Shown piece after piece: positions 51,805-60,147 of a DNA stretch of 64,000 bases (within the stretch, counting starts at the first letter, position 1; each line of letters opens with the position of its first letter). The stretch comes from a virus. The stretch lies in the IMG/VR virus record IMGVR_UViG_3300029268_000006, positions 62,001-126,000 of that record; one strand, 5' to 3'. A program made the position numbers and the translations under genes. The notes below the pieces were generated by a model that was not told the DNA's origin, made no database searches, and was given only the letters and a program-made list of their open reading frames with translations.

Positions 51805-52869
51805 ATGAAAACAGATGATTGGGAGTCTTGGCAGTGGCAATTGTCAAACTCGATTAGAAATTTAGAAGATTTAAAAAAAGAGTTAAATCTGTTAGAAGAA
51901 GAAAAAATTGAAAATGTATCCAACGAAGATAAATTATCATCATTATCTTTAAAAATAACACCCTATTATTTAGACTTAATTAAAAAGAACCCAATTTTAA
52001 GAAGAACTGTTGTTCCAACAATATATGAATTTGAACATTCTGATGTGGAAAGTGTTGATCCATTATTTGAAGAACAATATAGAAAGACAGCATGCATAAT
52101 TCAGAAGTATCCAAATAGAGTCCTCTTTACTATCACCAAGCAATGTGCAAGTTACTGTAGATATTGCACCAGATCTCGTATGGTTGGTGATAATAAAAAT
52201 TTTAACAAAGAAGATTGGAATGATGCTTTTGAGTATATAAGAAATAATGATATAAAAGATGTTTTACTTAGTGGTGGTGATGCTTTGATGCTTACAAATT
52301 TACAATTGGAATTTTTATTAAGTAAATTAACAGATATTCCGAACGTAGATATTATAAGAATTGGAACAAAAATTCCTGTTACTCTTCCATTTCGTGTGGA
52401 TTCTGGTTTGATCGAAATTTTAAAAAGATATAATGAAATAAAACCAATATATGTAAACATTCATGTAACACACCCATCCGAAATAACAACCGAATTTATA
52501 GAATCTTGTAATAATCTTTCAATAGAATCTAATTGTATTCTAGGATCACAAACAGTCATTCTTAAAGGAATTAATGATGATGCTCAAATTTTGAAAGAAT
52601 TATTTCATAAATTATTAAAAAATAGAATTAAGCCCTATTATGCATATCAAATGGATAAAATAATAGGTGGTTCACATTTCAGAATAGATATTGAAAAATT
52701 TATAGATTTACAAAAACAATTACTTTCTTATAACTCCGGTTTGGAAGTTCCAGATTTTATAATTGATTCTGAGATAGGCAAAATTCCACTTCGATTGGAT
52801 TATGTGAAAAGAGAAAACGGAAAATATATTTTGACCAGTTTTGAGAAAAACAAATCTATTGAATATTAA
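51805..52869 (+). CDS. Lysine 2,3-aminomutase family radical SAM enzyme
   Basis: The 354-aa protein has the radical SAM cluster CASYCRYC at residues 114-121, followed by TRSRMVG, then LLSGGDAL (SAM binding), NIHVTHPSE, and YAYQMDKIIGGSHFR. The pyridoxal phosphate lysine lies in IDSEIGKIPL. Residues that grip lysine in the aminomutase (Arg after the cluster, Asp in YQMD, Asp in IIDS) are all kept. It would interconvert alpha- and beta-lysine or act on a lysyl residue as EpmB does. Somewhat shorter than typical KamA (about 415 aa). Rare as a phage gene. Confidence 0.85.
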   Translation: MKTDDWESWQWQLSNSIRNLEDLKKELNLLEEEKIENVSNEDKLSSLSLKITPYYLDLIKKNPILRRTVVPTIYEFEHSDVESVDPLFEEQYRKTACIIQKYPNRVLFTITKQCASYCRYCTRSRMVGDNKNFNKEDWNDAFEYIRNNDIKDVLLSGGDALMLTNLQLEFLLSKLTDIPNVDIIRIGTKIPVTLPFRVDSGLIEILKRYNEIKPIYVNIHVTHPSEITTEFIESCNNLSIESNCILGSQTVILKGINDDAQILKELFHKLLKNRIKPYYAYQMDKIIGGSHFRIDIEKFIDLQKQLLSYNSGLEVPDFIIDSEIGKIPLRLDYVKRENGKYILTSFEKNKSIEY

Positions 52870-52873
52870 ACTT

Positions 52874-54136
52874 TTAAACTTTTTTAATCATATGTGAACA
52901 AATTTCATCTAACCATTGATTATGTATGGATTTCTGATAAGCACCAGATGAAAATTCGTGAAATTTATTTCTGGTATCATATTTAAGAGCTTCTTCTCTA
53001 CATTTTTCTTTTGTCCATTGCTTTCTAATCACAATCATATGTGAACAAATTTCATTTAATATTTTCATATTTTGTGCTATTTTATAAGCCACTCCACTTT
53101 TATGTTGAAATTCAGATCTATTTTTATATTTTAAGGATTCCTCTTGACATCTTTCTTTTGTCCAATAATTGTTTTGTTTTTTAATAGATATCATATGTGA
53201 ACAAATTTCATCCAACCAATTGTTATAACGAGATTTTTGATATGATGCTGATGAATATTTTTGAAATTCATTTCTATAATTATATTTCAAAGCTTCTTCA
53301 CGACATTTTTCTTTTTCCAATTTAAACTTTTCTTTATAATCCTTTTGAGTTTTTAGTGAAATTTTTTTTGTTCGAAAATAAGATTTTTCTGGAATTTTCT
53401 TTATCATATGAGAACAAATTTCATCTAGTATTCCTATTCTTTTGGCACTTTGATAGGCACTCATAGAATTTTTATAAAATTCACTTTTGGATATATATTT
53501 TAAAGACTCATCTTTACATTTTTCTTTTGTCCATTTTAAAATATTACCACCAAGTCCACCTGTTTTTCTTTTATTTAATATATACCAACCATTTTTTCTA
53601 TATTCATTCACATAAAAATTTTCAAAATATATTGCCTTTTCAATTTCTATATAATTAGTTAGTTGTTTTAATTCATATGTAAAATTTTGATTTATTTTTT
53701 TATATACTGATGATTTGTTTTCTTTTTTTGTGGAAGTTGTATGTCTTTTGTGTCTATTATTAATATTAAAAGTTAATCCAATATATACAGAATGATCAGG
53801 AAATTCATAAACATATATACAACGTTTCACAATATTTCCAATTATCGTCATATGAGAACAAATATCATCAATAATTTTTAATTTTTTCGATCTATTGTAA
53901 GATGATGGTGAATTTATTGAAAATTCTTTTTTGGTGGAATATTTTAAAGCTTCTTTTCGACATCTTTCTTTTGTCCAGTAACCATTTGGTTTTTTAATTT
54001 CAATCATATGAGAACATATGTCATCAATCCAATGATTTTTCAAAGATGCTGTAGAAGCACCAGAATTTTTATAAAATTCACTTCTTGTTTTACATTTCAA
54101 TGCTTCTTCCCAACACTTTTCTTTAGTCCATTTCAT
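52874..54136 (-). CDS. GIY-YIG homing endonuclease with six DNA-binding-type repeats
   Basis: The 420-aa protein has a GIY-YIG domain at residues about 107-195 (CIYVYEFPDHSVYIGLTFNI, NNRHKRH, EKAIYFENFYVNEYRKNGWY) embedded in six copies of a roughly 48-residue unit: WTKEKCREEALKYxTRxEF, then AYQKS and WLDEICSHM. Two units precede and four follow the nuclease. The units are probably sequence-specific DNA-binding modules. A homologous start (NGYWIFERCKD) lies at the window end (63953). No intron seen; it lies between metabolic and regulatory genes. Confidence 0.8.
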   Translation of the reverse strand: MKWTKEKCWEEALKCKTRSEFYKNSGASTASLKNHWIDDICSHMIEIKKPNGYWTKERCRKEALKYSTKKEFSINSPSSYNRSKKLKIIDDICSHMTIIGNIVKRCIYVYEFPDHSVYIGLTFNINNRHKRHTTSTKKENKSSVYKKINQNFTYELKQLTNYIEIEKAIYFENFYVNEYRKNGWYILNKRKTGGLGGNILKWTKEKCKDESLKYISKSEFYKNSMSAYQSAKRIGILDEICSHMIKKIPEKSYFRTKKISLKTQKDYKEKFKLEKEKCREEALKYNYRNEFQKYSSASYQKSRYNNWLDEICSHMISIKKQNNYWTKERCQEESLKYKNRSEFQHKSGVAYKIAQNMKILNEICSHMIVIRKQWTKEKCREEALKYDTRNKFHEFSSGAYQKSIHNQWLDEICSHMIKKV

Positions 54137-54150
54137 AAATGTTTTTATTT

Positions 54151-54162
54151 CTATATATTAAA
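54151..54162 (-). promoter_or_regulatory. Probable late promoter
   Basis: TTTAATATATAG on the minus strand, followed by AAATAAAAA and the ATG of the GIY-YIG gene at 54136; nearly identical to the plus-strand copy at 54207. Confidence 0.5.
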
Positions 54163-54206
54163 TTTCAAATTTCAAATATCAATAAATGAAATAAATGAAA
54201 CTAATA

Positions 54207-54218
54207 TTTTAATATATA
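54207..54218 (+). promoter_or_regulatory. Probable late promoter
   Basis: TTTTAATATATA followed by GAAATAAAAAGGAA and ATG. With the minus-strand copy at 54151 it forms a divergent promoter pair. Confidence 0.5.
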
Positions 54219-54236
54219 GAAATAAAAAGGAAATGG

Positions 54237-54395
54237 ATGAAAAATAAAAATCAGAAAATTAGAGTATTTTTTACTATGAATCAGGATATTAATTCGATAT
54301 TCGAGAAATATATCGATGATAATTTGTTAAATAAAAGTAAAATTTTGGAAAATTTAATAACAGAATATCTTAAAAAGAATAATATAATGGATTAA
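54237..54395 (+). CDS. Small ribbon-helix-helix-like protein (52 aa)
   Basis: MKNKNQKIRVFFTMNQDINS starts the product; the second half (FEKYIDDNLLNKSKILENLI then TEYLKKN) has the pattern of RHH/CopG proteins, where the SKSxLIxxLIxEYL helix pair binds DNA as a dimer. It overlaps an unused ATG one base upstream in another frame. A phage repressor or antirepressor is plausible. Confidence 0.5.
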   Translation: MKNKNQKIRVFFTMNQDINSIFEKYIDDNLLNKSKILENLITEYLKKNNIMD

Positions 54396-54415
54396 TCTAT
54401 ATATATTGGGATAGA

Positions 54416-54700
54416 CTAAATCTTCTTCCAAGAAATATTATATTTTTTCATATAGAATTCTATTTCTTCGATTGATTTCTTCGAAAAATTTAACAATTCT
54501 CCCGGTTTAAAATTTTCTAATTGTTCCAGACATGTAACACCAATATGTTTCAGGGATTGGTAACTTCTTACAGAAAGATCCAAATCATCAATTTTAATTT
54601 CATTTACAGTATCAAAATTTCCACAACTTAAACAACCATCAAGGTTATCTTGGTGGATATGACAATTTTCATAACTTTTTCCGAAAATACAAATTTTCAT
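54416..54700 (-). CDS. Stand-alone RNA polymerase alpha C-terminal-domain-like protein with zinc site
   Basis: Residues 36-94 match the bacterial RpoA C-terminal domain: IDDLDLSVRSYQSLKHIGVT, then LENFKPGELLNFSKKSIEEI. Arg45 corresponds to E. coli alpha Arg265 and Lys75-Ser76 to Lys298-Ser299, three of the residues that bind UP-element DNA; Asn268 is Gln48 and the loop before the second helix is three residues shorter. Residues 1-35 hold four Cys (CIFGKSYENC, CLSCGNFD), likely a zinc knuckle. It lacks the alpha N-terminal domain, so it cannot assemble as an alpha subunit. It may compete with or redirect host polymerase contacts. Confidence 0.75.
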   Translation of the reverse strand: MKICIFGKSYENCHIHQDNLDGCLSCGNFDTVNEIKIDDLDLSVRSYQSLKHIGVTCLEQLENFKPGELLNFSKKSIEEIEFYMKKYNISWKKI

Positions 54701-54704
54701 ATTT

Positions 54705-55106
54705 TTATTTTTGAAATTCTTCCAATTTTTTAATCAATTCGGATAAAATGACATATTTTATTTCATAATCAGTACTATTTCCATAGTATTCATATTCTGT
54801 TTCATCATTTGTATGAATAAGTTTTTCAATTTCTTTGAATTGTAAATATGTAATTGTTGGCATAAGTTCACTTAAAACCAAATCCAGAATTTCAAAATTT
54901 GGTCTTTCGTTAATACCAATATAATAAGATTGTGGATCACTATCGTCCCAACAAGAACCACCACTTACACCACCAGTTTCCACTCTCATATAAATGACAG
55001 GTTCTTTGATATGTGTGGGGATACCATATGGTTCGGTATAAATACCCTGTTCAGAATCAGGTAATAATTTTTTAATTTTTTCGATTTGTTCTTTAGTCAA
55101 TTCCAT
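54705..55106 (-). CDS. Hypothetical protein (133 aa)
   Basis: Starts MELTKEQIEKIKKLLP and includes VETGGVSGGSCWDDSDPQSY, a Gly/Ser/Asp-rich segment seen in a family of small phage proteins of unknown function. Acidic overall. Four bases upstream of the alpha-CTD-like gene, so the two are probably co-transcribed. Confidence 0.55.
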   Translation of the reverse strand: MELTKEQIEKIKKLLPDSEQGIYTEPYGIPTHIKEPVIYMRVETGGVSGGSCWDDSDPQSYYIGINERPNFEILDLVLSELMPTITYLQFKEIEKLIHTNDETEYEYYGNSTDYEIKYVILSELIKKLEEFQK

Positions 55107-55156
55107 AATTTTATAATTTGATTACAAAATTATAACAAATTTTATAAATAAAAAAA

Positions 55157-55762
55157 TTAGAATGGAATTAAATAAAATCCGATGGTTGTATTTTCAAAAC
55201 CAGATGTAAAATCTTTTATAATTTTATAATTTGGAAAACATTTTTCTAAAATGTACTTATACATTGAATATTTTTTATCAGATGGTTTTCCAAACATAAA
55301 GATATAAATTTTTTCATCTATATCTTTTTTAAATTCACTTATTAAAAATTTTACTCTATTTAATAAATCATATTGTTCCTTTAAATCTGTTGGATCATCG
55401 TAATTTTTTTCGGTACTATTTGCTAATGAATAACCAAGTGAAATAAACTTCTTATTATGTAAGATTTCATTTTTTAAATTGTTATTATCTTCTATTAATG
55501 TGACAAAATCCAATCTATATTCATTCCCGTTTTTTGAATTGAAAAAATAGGTATAATTAAATTCATTTGGATATTTGGGGTGTGGATATTTGGATACTGT
55601 GTAATCAACATTTTTATATTCAGTATCAAAAATTTCATCTATCATCATTCCATCTGGAATACCTTTACTACAAAAAATTTTATGATATTTTGTAAGATTA
55701 TCAGATTTATATTCTTTCAAGAATTCACTATAAGTGAATAGACTTACTTTATAATAATTCAT
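55157..55762 (-). CDS. Hypothetical protein (201 aa)
   Basis: Soluble, mixed alpha/beta. A promoter-like TTTTATATATATT lies about 10 bases before the ATG. The N-terminus MNYYKVSLFTYSEFLKEY contains SEFLKE, loosely like the targeting peptides but farther from the start, so I do not count it with them. No family recognised. Confidence 0.55.
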   Translation of the reverse strand: MNYYKVSLFTYSEFLKEYKSDNLTKYHKIFCSKGIPDGMMIDEIFDTEYKNVDYTVSKYPHPKYPNEFNYTYFFNSKNGNEYRLDFVTLIEDNNNLKNEILHNKKFISLGYSLANSTEKNYDDPTDLKEQYDLLNRVKFLISEFKKDIDEKIYIFMFGKPSDKKYSMYKYILEKCFPNYKIIKDFTSGFENTTIGFYLIPF

Positions 55763-55791
55763 TAAGAATATATATAAAATAAGTTAAAAAG

Positions 55792-55803
55792 TTTTATATA
55801 TAA
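55792..55803 (+). promoter_or_regulatory. Probable late promoter
   Basis: TTTTATATATAA lies 7-18 bases before ATG 55811; a divergent motif serves the gene at 55762. Confidence 0.4.
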
Positions 55804-55810
55804 TCTTAAT

Positions 55811-56131
55811 ATGAGAATACACAAAGCGGAACATTTTAGATTAAAAATAGAAGATGTAAAATATCGTAGAAATGACGATGGTACTTTATCGTTTAGTGAA
55901 TGGACTGGTTATGGTAAAATAATTGTCTCTTTCGGTAAAAGTGTTGGTATAAATAGAGGAACAAGAAAACCAAAATTTAGAATGTTGTATGATAAAACCA
56001 GAATTTTAGATATTGATCTAACTGAATATCTGACAAGACATATTGGTTACTTACACGATAAAGAAGAAAATATGATTACGAAATTTGATGATTTCGAAAA
56101 GAAAAGTGGAGAACAATTGAAACTATTTTAA
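55811..56131 (+). CDS. Hypothetical basic protein (106 aa)
   Basis: Starts MRIHKAEHFRLKIEDVKYRR with a beta-rich, basic middle (GYGKIIVSFGKSVGINRGTR) and an acidic/helical end. No domain recognised. Convergent with the gene at 56148. Confidence 0.55.
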   Translation: MRIHKAEHFRLKIEDVKYRRNDDGTLSFSEWTGYGKIIVSFGKSVGINRGTRKPKFRMLYDKTRILDIDLTEYLTRHIGYLHDKEENMITKFDDFEKKSGEQLKLF

Positions 56132-56147
56132 AAATTTATTGAAAAAA

Positions 56148-56414
56148 TTAAATGTTAAACTTTTTAAACAAATCTTTTACGGGTGGTAAGTTTTTAAATA
56201 TAATTTCTATTAATTTATCTGTATATGGATACTCATATATACTTTCTAAATTTAAATCTTTTAATAATTTTTCATCAACGGTCAAAGTATAATTTGAATT
56301 TTTATCAAACCAAAAAATGATTTCGTAGATTTTATCATCAACATTAAGAGATAATAAAATAGCTACACCATCTTTTATTTTACCAATATAATCAATAACA
56401 GATACACTTAACAT
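56148..56414 (-). CDS. Hypothetical protein (88 aa)
   Basis: Starts MLSVSVIDYIGKIKDGVAIL; alternating hydrophobic pattern suggests a small beta sheet. It diverges from the gp25-like gene over a shared 46-base promoter region. Unknown. Confidence 0.55.
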   Translation of the reverse strand: MLSVSVIDYIGKIKDGVAILLSLNVDDKIYEIIFWFDKNSNYTLTVDEKLLKDLNLESIYEYPYTDKLIEIIFKNLPPVKDLFKKFNI

Positions 56415-56429
56415 TTTGTGTGATGTTTT

Positions 56430-56440
56430 TTTAATATATA
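56430..56440 (+). promoter_or_regulatory. Probable late promoter of gp25-like gene
   Basis: TTTAATATATA lies 20 bases before the GTG at 56461. The longer frame from TTG 56416 would include the promoter, so the GTG is favoured. Confidence 0.45.
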
Positions 56441-56460
56441 TAAAAAAAGTTAAACCAAAA

Positions 56461-56829
56461 GTGACCCCAGATTTTAAAGATTTTTATATTAGGTATCCCG
56501 GTCATATTAAGTATGTACCAAATAAAATGATTCAGGATGATACTATTGAAGTTGTTGTTCAGAAACTTGAAATGTTATTGTTCACTCAAACTGGTGAATT
56601 GTTTGGTGACATTGGTTTTGGTTCCGATTTGGAATATTATTTGTGGCAAACGGACATACCATCAAACGAACTTAGAAATTTAATATCAACACAAATAAGT
56701 AATTATATTCCAGAATTAGAACAAATTGGATATACAATGAGTATAAACATATATGAGGGTACAGTTCAAGATATTTTGGTTTTGGATTTTGTAATCAAAG
56801 GTTATAATATTGAATTCATAATTAAATAA
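56461..56829 (+). CDS. Baseplate wedge protein gp25-like (GPW_gp25 family)
   Basis: The 122-aa product from the GTG start contains DTIEVVVQKLEMLLFTQTGE, then GFGSDLEYYLWQ and IPELEQIGYTMSINIYEG, the standard gp25/IraD-type fold that links wedge and hub in contractile tails. T4 gp25 has 132 aa. It lies far from the main baseplate block, two bases before the ART-like gene. GTG is chosen over TTG because of the promoter position. Confidence 0.85.
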   Translation: MTPDFKDFYIRYPGHIKYVPNKMIQDDTIEVVVQKLEMLLFTQTGELFGDIGFGSDLEYYLWQTDIPSNELRNLISTQISNYIPELEQIGYTMSINIYEGTVQDILVLDFVIKGYNIEFIIK

Positions 56830-56831
56830 AT

Positions 56832-57680
56832 ATGATAATAAATTTTAAAATATTTGAAAGTAAAAAATCTGGTTTAAAAAAGATTTCGAAACAAGAAGCA
56901 ATTGATAGAAAAATGTTTGGCCCGGTTTATCATGGGTCGAGACAAGAAAATTGGAAAAATATTTTTGATCTGGGTTTTAAAATTTTTTATAAAGAACCAT
57001 CTAATACATATTTGAATAATGAATATGAATTAGGATATCCACCACCACTTCACCATTTAGGATACGGGATTTATTTTACTACGGTAAAATCAATAGCAAA
57101 AAAATTTAATTTTGGATCGGAAAAGAATTTAAAAGAATTTTATCTTGATATTCATAATATTTGTGAATTCGGACATCGAACAAAAAAAAGAATGATGGAA
57201 TGGTGGTTAAATAATGGATATGATGGTGAATTGGGTAAAAAGAACAGAGTTAGTGCAACAAAAAAAATGACAGAATATTTAAAAACAAAATTTGATGCTG
57301 TATGGTTTAAAGATAAGGGTATGTATGGTGCGTCATTGGATGGTGATCAGATTGTTATTTATGATACAAGTAAAATATATATGGTAGATGAAAGTTTATC
57401 TGGAAAAAAAGAAATAGGTTCTAATGTTGTTTTAGTTAAAGATATTATGAGAAAAACATTTGAAGTTGATACCAATACAGGTGAATGGATTCGAGGTTTT
57501 GAAATAGATATTCCGAATGGAATGACTGGAAAAATTATAGACAGAAAATCAACAGAAAATATGTTTAAAAATTATAATGATAAAGAAGAACATTGGGCAT
57601 ATGGTTCTGATTATGTATATACTGTTAAATGGAAAAAGGGGGGAACCAGATATAATATTTTAGATGATCAAATAGATTAA
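56832..57680 (+). CDS. Packaged ADP-ribosyltransferase-like protein (PARP-like fold)
   Basis: The 282-aa protein starts MIINFKIFESKKSG, a targeting-type peptide with an IFE cleavage site. Residues 31-36 (PVYHGS) and 77-83 (GYGIYFT) are the two best-known elements of the diphtheria-toxin/PARP-like ADP-ribosyltransferase fold, between which a GF turn (DLGFKIF) is in place. The expected catalytic Glu is not certain (QIVIYD region near residue 180). T4 Alt is also a capsid-packaged ADP-ribosyltransferase, so an analogous role at injection is likely. Coupled to gp25 by two-base spacing. Confidence 0.7.
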   Translation: MIINFKIFESKKSGLKKISKQEAIDRKMFGPVYHGSRQENWKNIFDLGFKIFYKEPSNTYLNNEYELGYPPPLHHLGYGIYFTTVKSIAKKFNFGSEKNLKEFYLDIHNICEFGHRTKKRMMEWWLNNGYDGELGKKNRVSATKKMTEYLKTKFDAVWFKDKGMYGASLDGDQIVIYDTSKIYMVDESLSGKKEIGSNVVLVKDIMRKTFEVDTNTGEWIRGFEIDIPNGMTGKIIDRKSTENMFKNYNDKEEHWAYGSDYVYTVKWKKGGTRYNILDDQID

Positions 57681-57710
57681 ACAATTTTTAATCATTGTTA
57701 TATAATAAAC

Positions 57711-58115
57711 ATGGTAAATTTCATTACAGTTGTAGATTGTATTTTTGTAAACAAGGATAAATATTTGGAATTGACAGATGAAGATAAAATAAACTCATTC
57801 TTCATTATCAATAGAAAATTCAGTATGAAATATCCAAAAATAGCACAATTTTTAAATAATAAATCCATTGATAAAGCATCCGCTGTTGATCAATGGTTTG
57901 TTTTATTTAAAGATCAAAAGGGTATACCGGGGTGGTATTGGAAAACGAAAAGTAAAAAAGATACCGAAAAAGTTAAGAAAGAAAAAAATTATAGTAAAAT
58001 TTCAGATAGATATGAATTAAAAGAAAGTGAAATGAAATTTCTGATTAAATATTTTAAACCAGAATTGGATAAAGAATTGAAACAAATTGAATTATATGAA
58101 AAAGGCGATGATTAA
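57711..58115 (+). CDS. Possible clamp loader small subunit (gp62-like)
   Basis: The 134-aa protein reads DEDKINSFFIINRKFSMKYP, then IDKASAVDQWFVLFK and IPGWYWKTKSKK, a layout recalling phage gp62-type subunits (FIINR helix, then W and basic C-terminal part). It is shorter than T4 gp62 (187 aa) and 36 kb away from the gp44-like gene, so confidence is limited. Leader contains ATTGTTATATAATAAAC before ATG. Confidence 0.4.
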   Translation: MVNFITVVDCIFVNKDKYLELTDEDKINSFFIINRKFSMKYPKIAQFLNNKSIDKASAVDQWFVLFKDQKGIPGWYWKTKSKKDTEKVKKEKNYSKISDRYELKESEMKFLIKYFKPELDKELKQIELYEKGDD

Positions 58116-58126
58116 AAAAGAATTTT

Positions 58127-58450
58127 ATGAAATATAATTGGACTGACAAAAAAGTAATTGATTTTGTAAATTGGTTTTTAGATTTACATAAATTACCATT
58201 TAGATATAAGTTGGAAAATCAAACTATAATTGATAGTTTTAAAAAAGGTGATGATTTTAAACTTTGGCAAAAAAATGATATATATGATGAAAATATTCAT
58301 AATGAAATGAAAACACTTTTAATTACATTACACAATAAATTAGATAGCGTTGGTCCTGATTTCAATTGGGAAGAATTTATAAATATTTCTATTGAATGTG
58401 AAAAAATACAAAATCATATAAAAAATAAAAAAATTATTGATGAAATGTGA
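58127..58450 (+). CDS. Hypothetical protein (107 aa)
   Basis: Helical, starts MKYNWTDKKVIDFVNWFLDL. It overlaps the next gene by 11 bases, so the two are probably translated together. No family recognised. Confidence 0.5.
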   Translation: MKYNWTDKKVIDFVNWFLDLHKLPFRYKLENQTIIDSFKKGDDFKLWQKNDIYDENIHNEMKTLLITLHNKLDSVGPDFNWEEFINISIECEKIQNHIKNKKIIDEM

Positions 58451-58631
58451 TGATTGTGAACATTTAAAATTTCATGATGGTGGAATTATTAAAAAAATTG
58501 ACGATTTATCTTTTCATTATTGTGAAAAAGAACATTGGGAATTTGATGAAAGAGATTTGGGTGAACCGGATTTAAATGAATCGGTAGATATATGGAATGA
58601 TTGTACCGATTTTAAAAATAAAATAAAATAA
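58440..58631 (+). CDS. Small Cys-rich protein (63 aa)
   Basis: From ATG 58440 it reads MKCDDCEHLKFHDGG, then FHYCEKEHWEF and WNDCTDFKNKIK: four Cys that could form a zinc or iron-sulfur site. Preferred over the TTG one codon upstream. Function unknown. Confidence 0.5.
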   Translation: MKCDDCEHLKFHDGGIIKKIDDLSFHYCEKEHWEFDERDLGEPDLNESVDIWNDCTDFKNKIK

Positions 58632-58632
58632 T

Positions 58633-58788
58633 ATGGGAAAGTCTAGAAAACCAGTAAAGAGATTTAGAAAAAATTCAGAAAATAAATGTAAAATGAAAAA
58701 AATGATAAGTAAAAATATAGAAGTTTTAAAATCATTTTCTAATTATTCTATTTTTGTAAATAAATTGAAAACATCAATTAAAAAGTAA
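58633..58788 (+). CDS. Very basic small protein (51 aa)
   Basis: Begins MGKSRKPVKRFRKNSENKCK and is about a third Lys/Arg; the second half is an amphipathic helix. It could bind nucleic acid or be a core/internal protein. One base after the previous stop; A-rich leader. Confidence 0.4.
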   Translation: MGKSRKPVKRFRKNSENKCKMKKMISKNIEVLKSFSNYSIFVNKLKTSIKK

Positions 58789-58804
58789 ATAATTTTAAAA
58801 TTTA

Positions 58805-59206
58805 ATGAAAGATGTTCTATATCACAACCCAAAAATAGAAATTCGCAGATCAACTGTGCATGGATATGGTGTTTTTGCAAAAGATGATATTTCAAAAGAT
58901 GAGGTTTTAGAAGAAATTCCATTTTTGAGTTTACCCATGTCACCATTTGAATCATCATCATTGTTTATTGATTATCGTTTTAATTTTCCGTCTGGTGGAA
59001 AATGGGTGGAACAGACAATTCCATTTGGTTTTGCATGTATTTATAATCATTCCAATCAAAATAATGCAATATGGTTTACTGATAATGAAAATAGACTTTT
59101 TATTTTTTTCGCAAAAAATGATATTAAAAAAGATCAAGAAATTTGTACCTATTATGGTGATGTTTCTTATTGGAATGATGGTAGAAGTCATATAAAAGTA
59201 AAATAA
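58805..59206 (+). CDS. SET-domain protein (protein lysine methyltransferase-like)
   Basis: The 133-aa protein is a minimal SET domain: VHGYGVFAKDDISKDEVLEE near the N-terminus, CIYNHSNQNNA (NHS pseudoknot motif) and KKDQEICTYYGD (the second knot, with Tyr). It would transfer methyl from SAM to a lysine of a host or phage protein. There are no pre- or post-SET cysteines. SET proteins are uncommon in phages. Partner unknown. Confidence 0.8.
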   Translation: MKDVLYHNPKIEIRRSTVHGYGVFAKDDISKDEVLEEIPFLSLPMSPFESSSLFIDYRFNFPSGGKWVEQTIPFGFACIYNHSNQNNAIWFTDNENRLFIFFAKNDIKKDQEICTYYGDVSYWNDGRSHIKVK

Positions 59207-59220
59207 AAGTAAAATAAATT

Positions 59221-60114
59221 ATGATGTTATATAATGATAAATTCTGGAAGGATAATTTTTATGATGTTAAAATAGGAACTAAATCATTTGGTTCTTTATA
59301 TATTAAACTCGTATTGGAATTATTGGAGGAAATATATAAACCTATGGGTAAATGGGGAAAATTATATGGTGAAAGAAATGGTGTTTTCAATACTGGTTAT
59401 TCCTTAGAAAATGTTAAAATGTTTGAAAGTTTAGAGGAAAAATATTATCAATATTTTCATAAAATGACAGATACGGAATGGTCATTTTTCAATAAAGCAG
59501 ACACACATACAACGGGATTAACAACTAATATGAATTATATTATAAAAAGACACAATGTTGATCTTGATTTCAGTATTGGTAATGATAACGAATCATTAAA
59601 GAAAAATAGATTATCTTGGAATAAATTTAAGGATTTAATGATAGAAGAAAAAATGAATATTTTTACACCAAATGGTGAAAATAGTAAAGATATTTTCAAT
59701 GATTTGTTGAGTAATTTGGCATGGACTTATTACGTTGGTGAAAGATCCGAACTTATATCGATGAAAAATTTTAAAAATATACTGGGATATAAAAAAATTG
59801 TCAAAAGTAAAATGGGTCAATTTAAAGATACATTACATGGAAAAGACTTTGAGGCCGATGATGATTCGGTACAAGCAAAAAGTTTTGGTAAAATAGAAAA
59901 AAGAGAAACATATATAAGATTTCCAGATGTTTCAACAAAAAAATATGATAAAGTGAATTTGTTCTCTTTTTGGTGTGACGAAAGAAAATCTTGGTTCGTA
60001 TTTAAAAATGAAAATGTAAGAATGGGTAAGAGAACAGGTTTCACTTTCCCCCTTGATAGTTTAATATATCCATCAAAAACCGATTATTTATCTGAATTAG
60101 AAAAATCATTGTAA
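59221..60114 (+). CDS. Hypothetical protein (297 aa)
   Basis: Soluble, starts MMLYNDKFWKDNFYDVKIGT; includes SLLNKAD-like and WTYYVGERSELISMKNF stretches, with a beta-rich end (YDKVNLFSFWCDERKSWFVF). No motif recognised and no signal peptide. In the plus-strand series that follows the SET gene. Confidence 0.55.
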   Translation: MMLYNDKFWKDNFYDVKIGTKSFGSLYIKLVLELLEEIYKPMGKWGKLYGERNGVFNTGYSLENVKMFESLEEKYYQYFHKMTDTEWSFFNKADTHTTGLTTNMNYIIKRHNVDLDFSIGNDNESLKKNRLSWNKFKDLMIEEKMNIFTPNGENSKDIFNDLLSNLAWTYYVGERSELISMKNFKNILGYKKIVKSKMGQFKDTLHGKDFEADDDSVQAKSFGKIEKRETYIRFPDVSTKKYDKVNLFSFWCDERKSWFVFKNENVRMGKRTGFTFPLDSLIYPSKTDYLSELEKSL

Positions 60115-60116
60115 AT

Positions 60117-60128
60117 AATTAATATATA
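60117..60128 (+). promoter_or_regulatory. Probable late promoter
   Basis: AATTAATATATA lies 19 bases before ATG 60148. Confidence 0.4.
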
Positions 60129-60147
60129 CTTAAAAAAAATAGTATAT

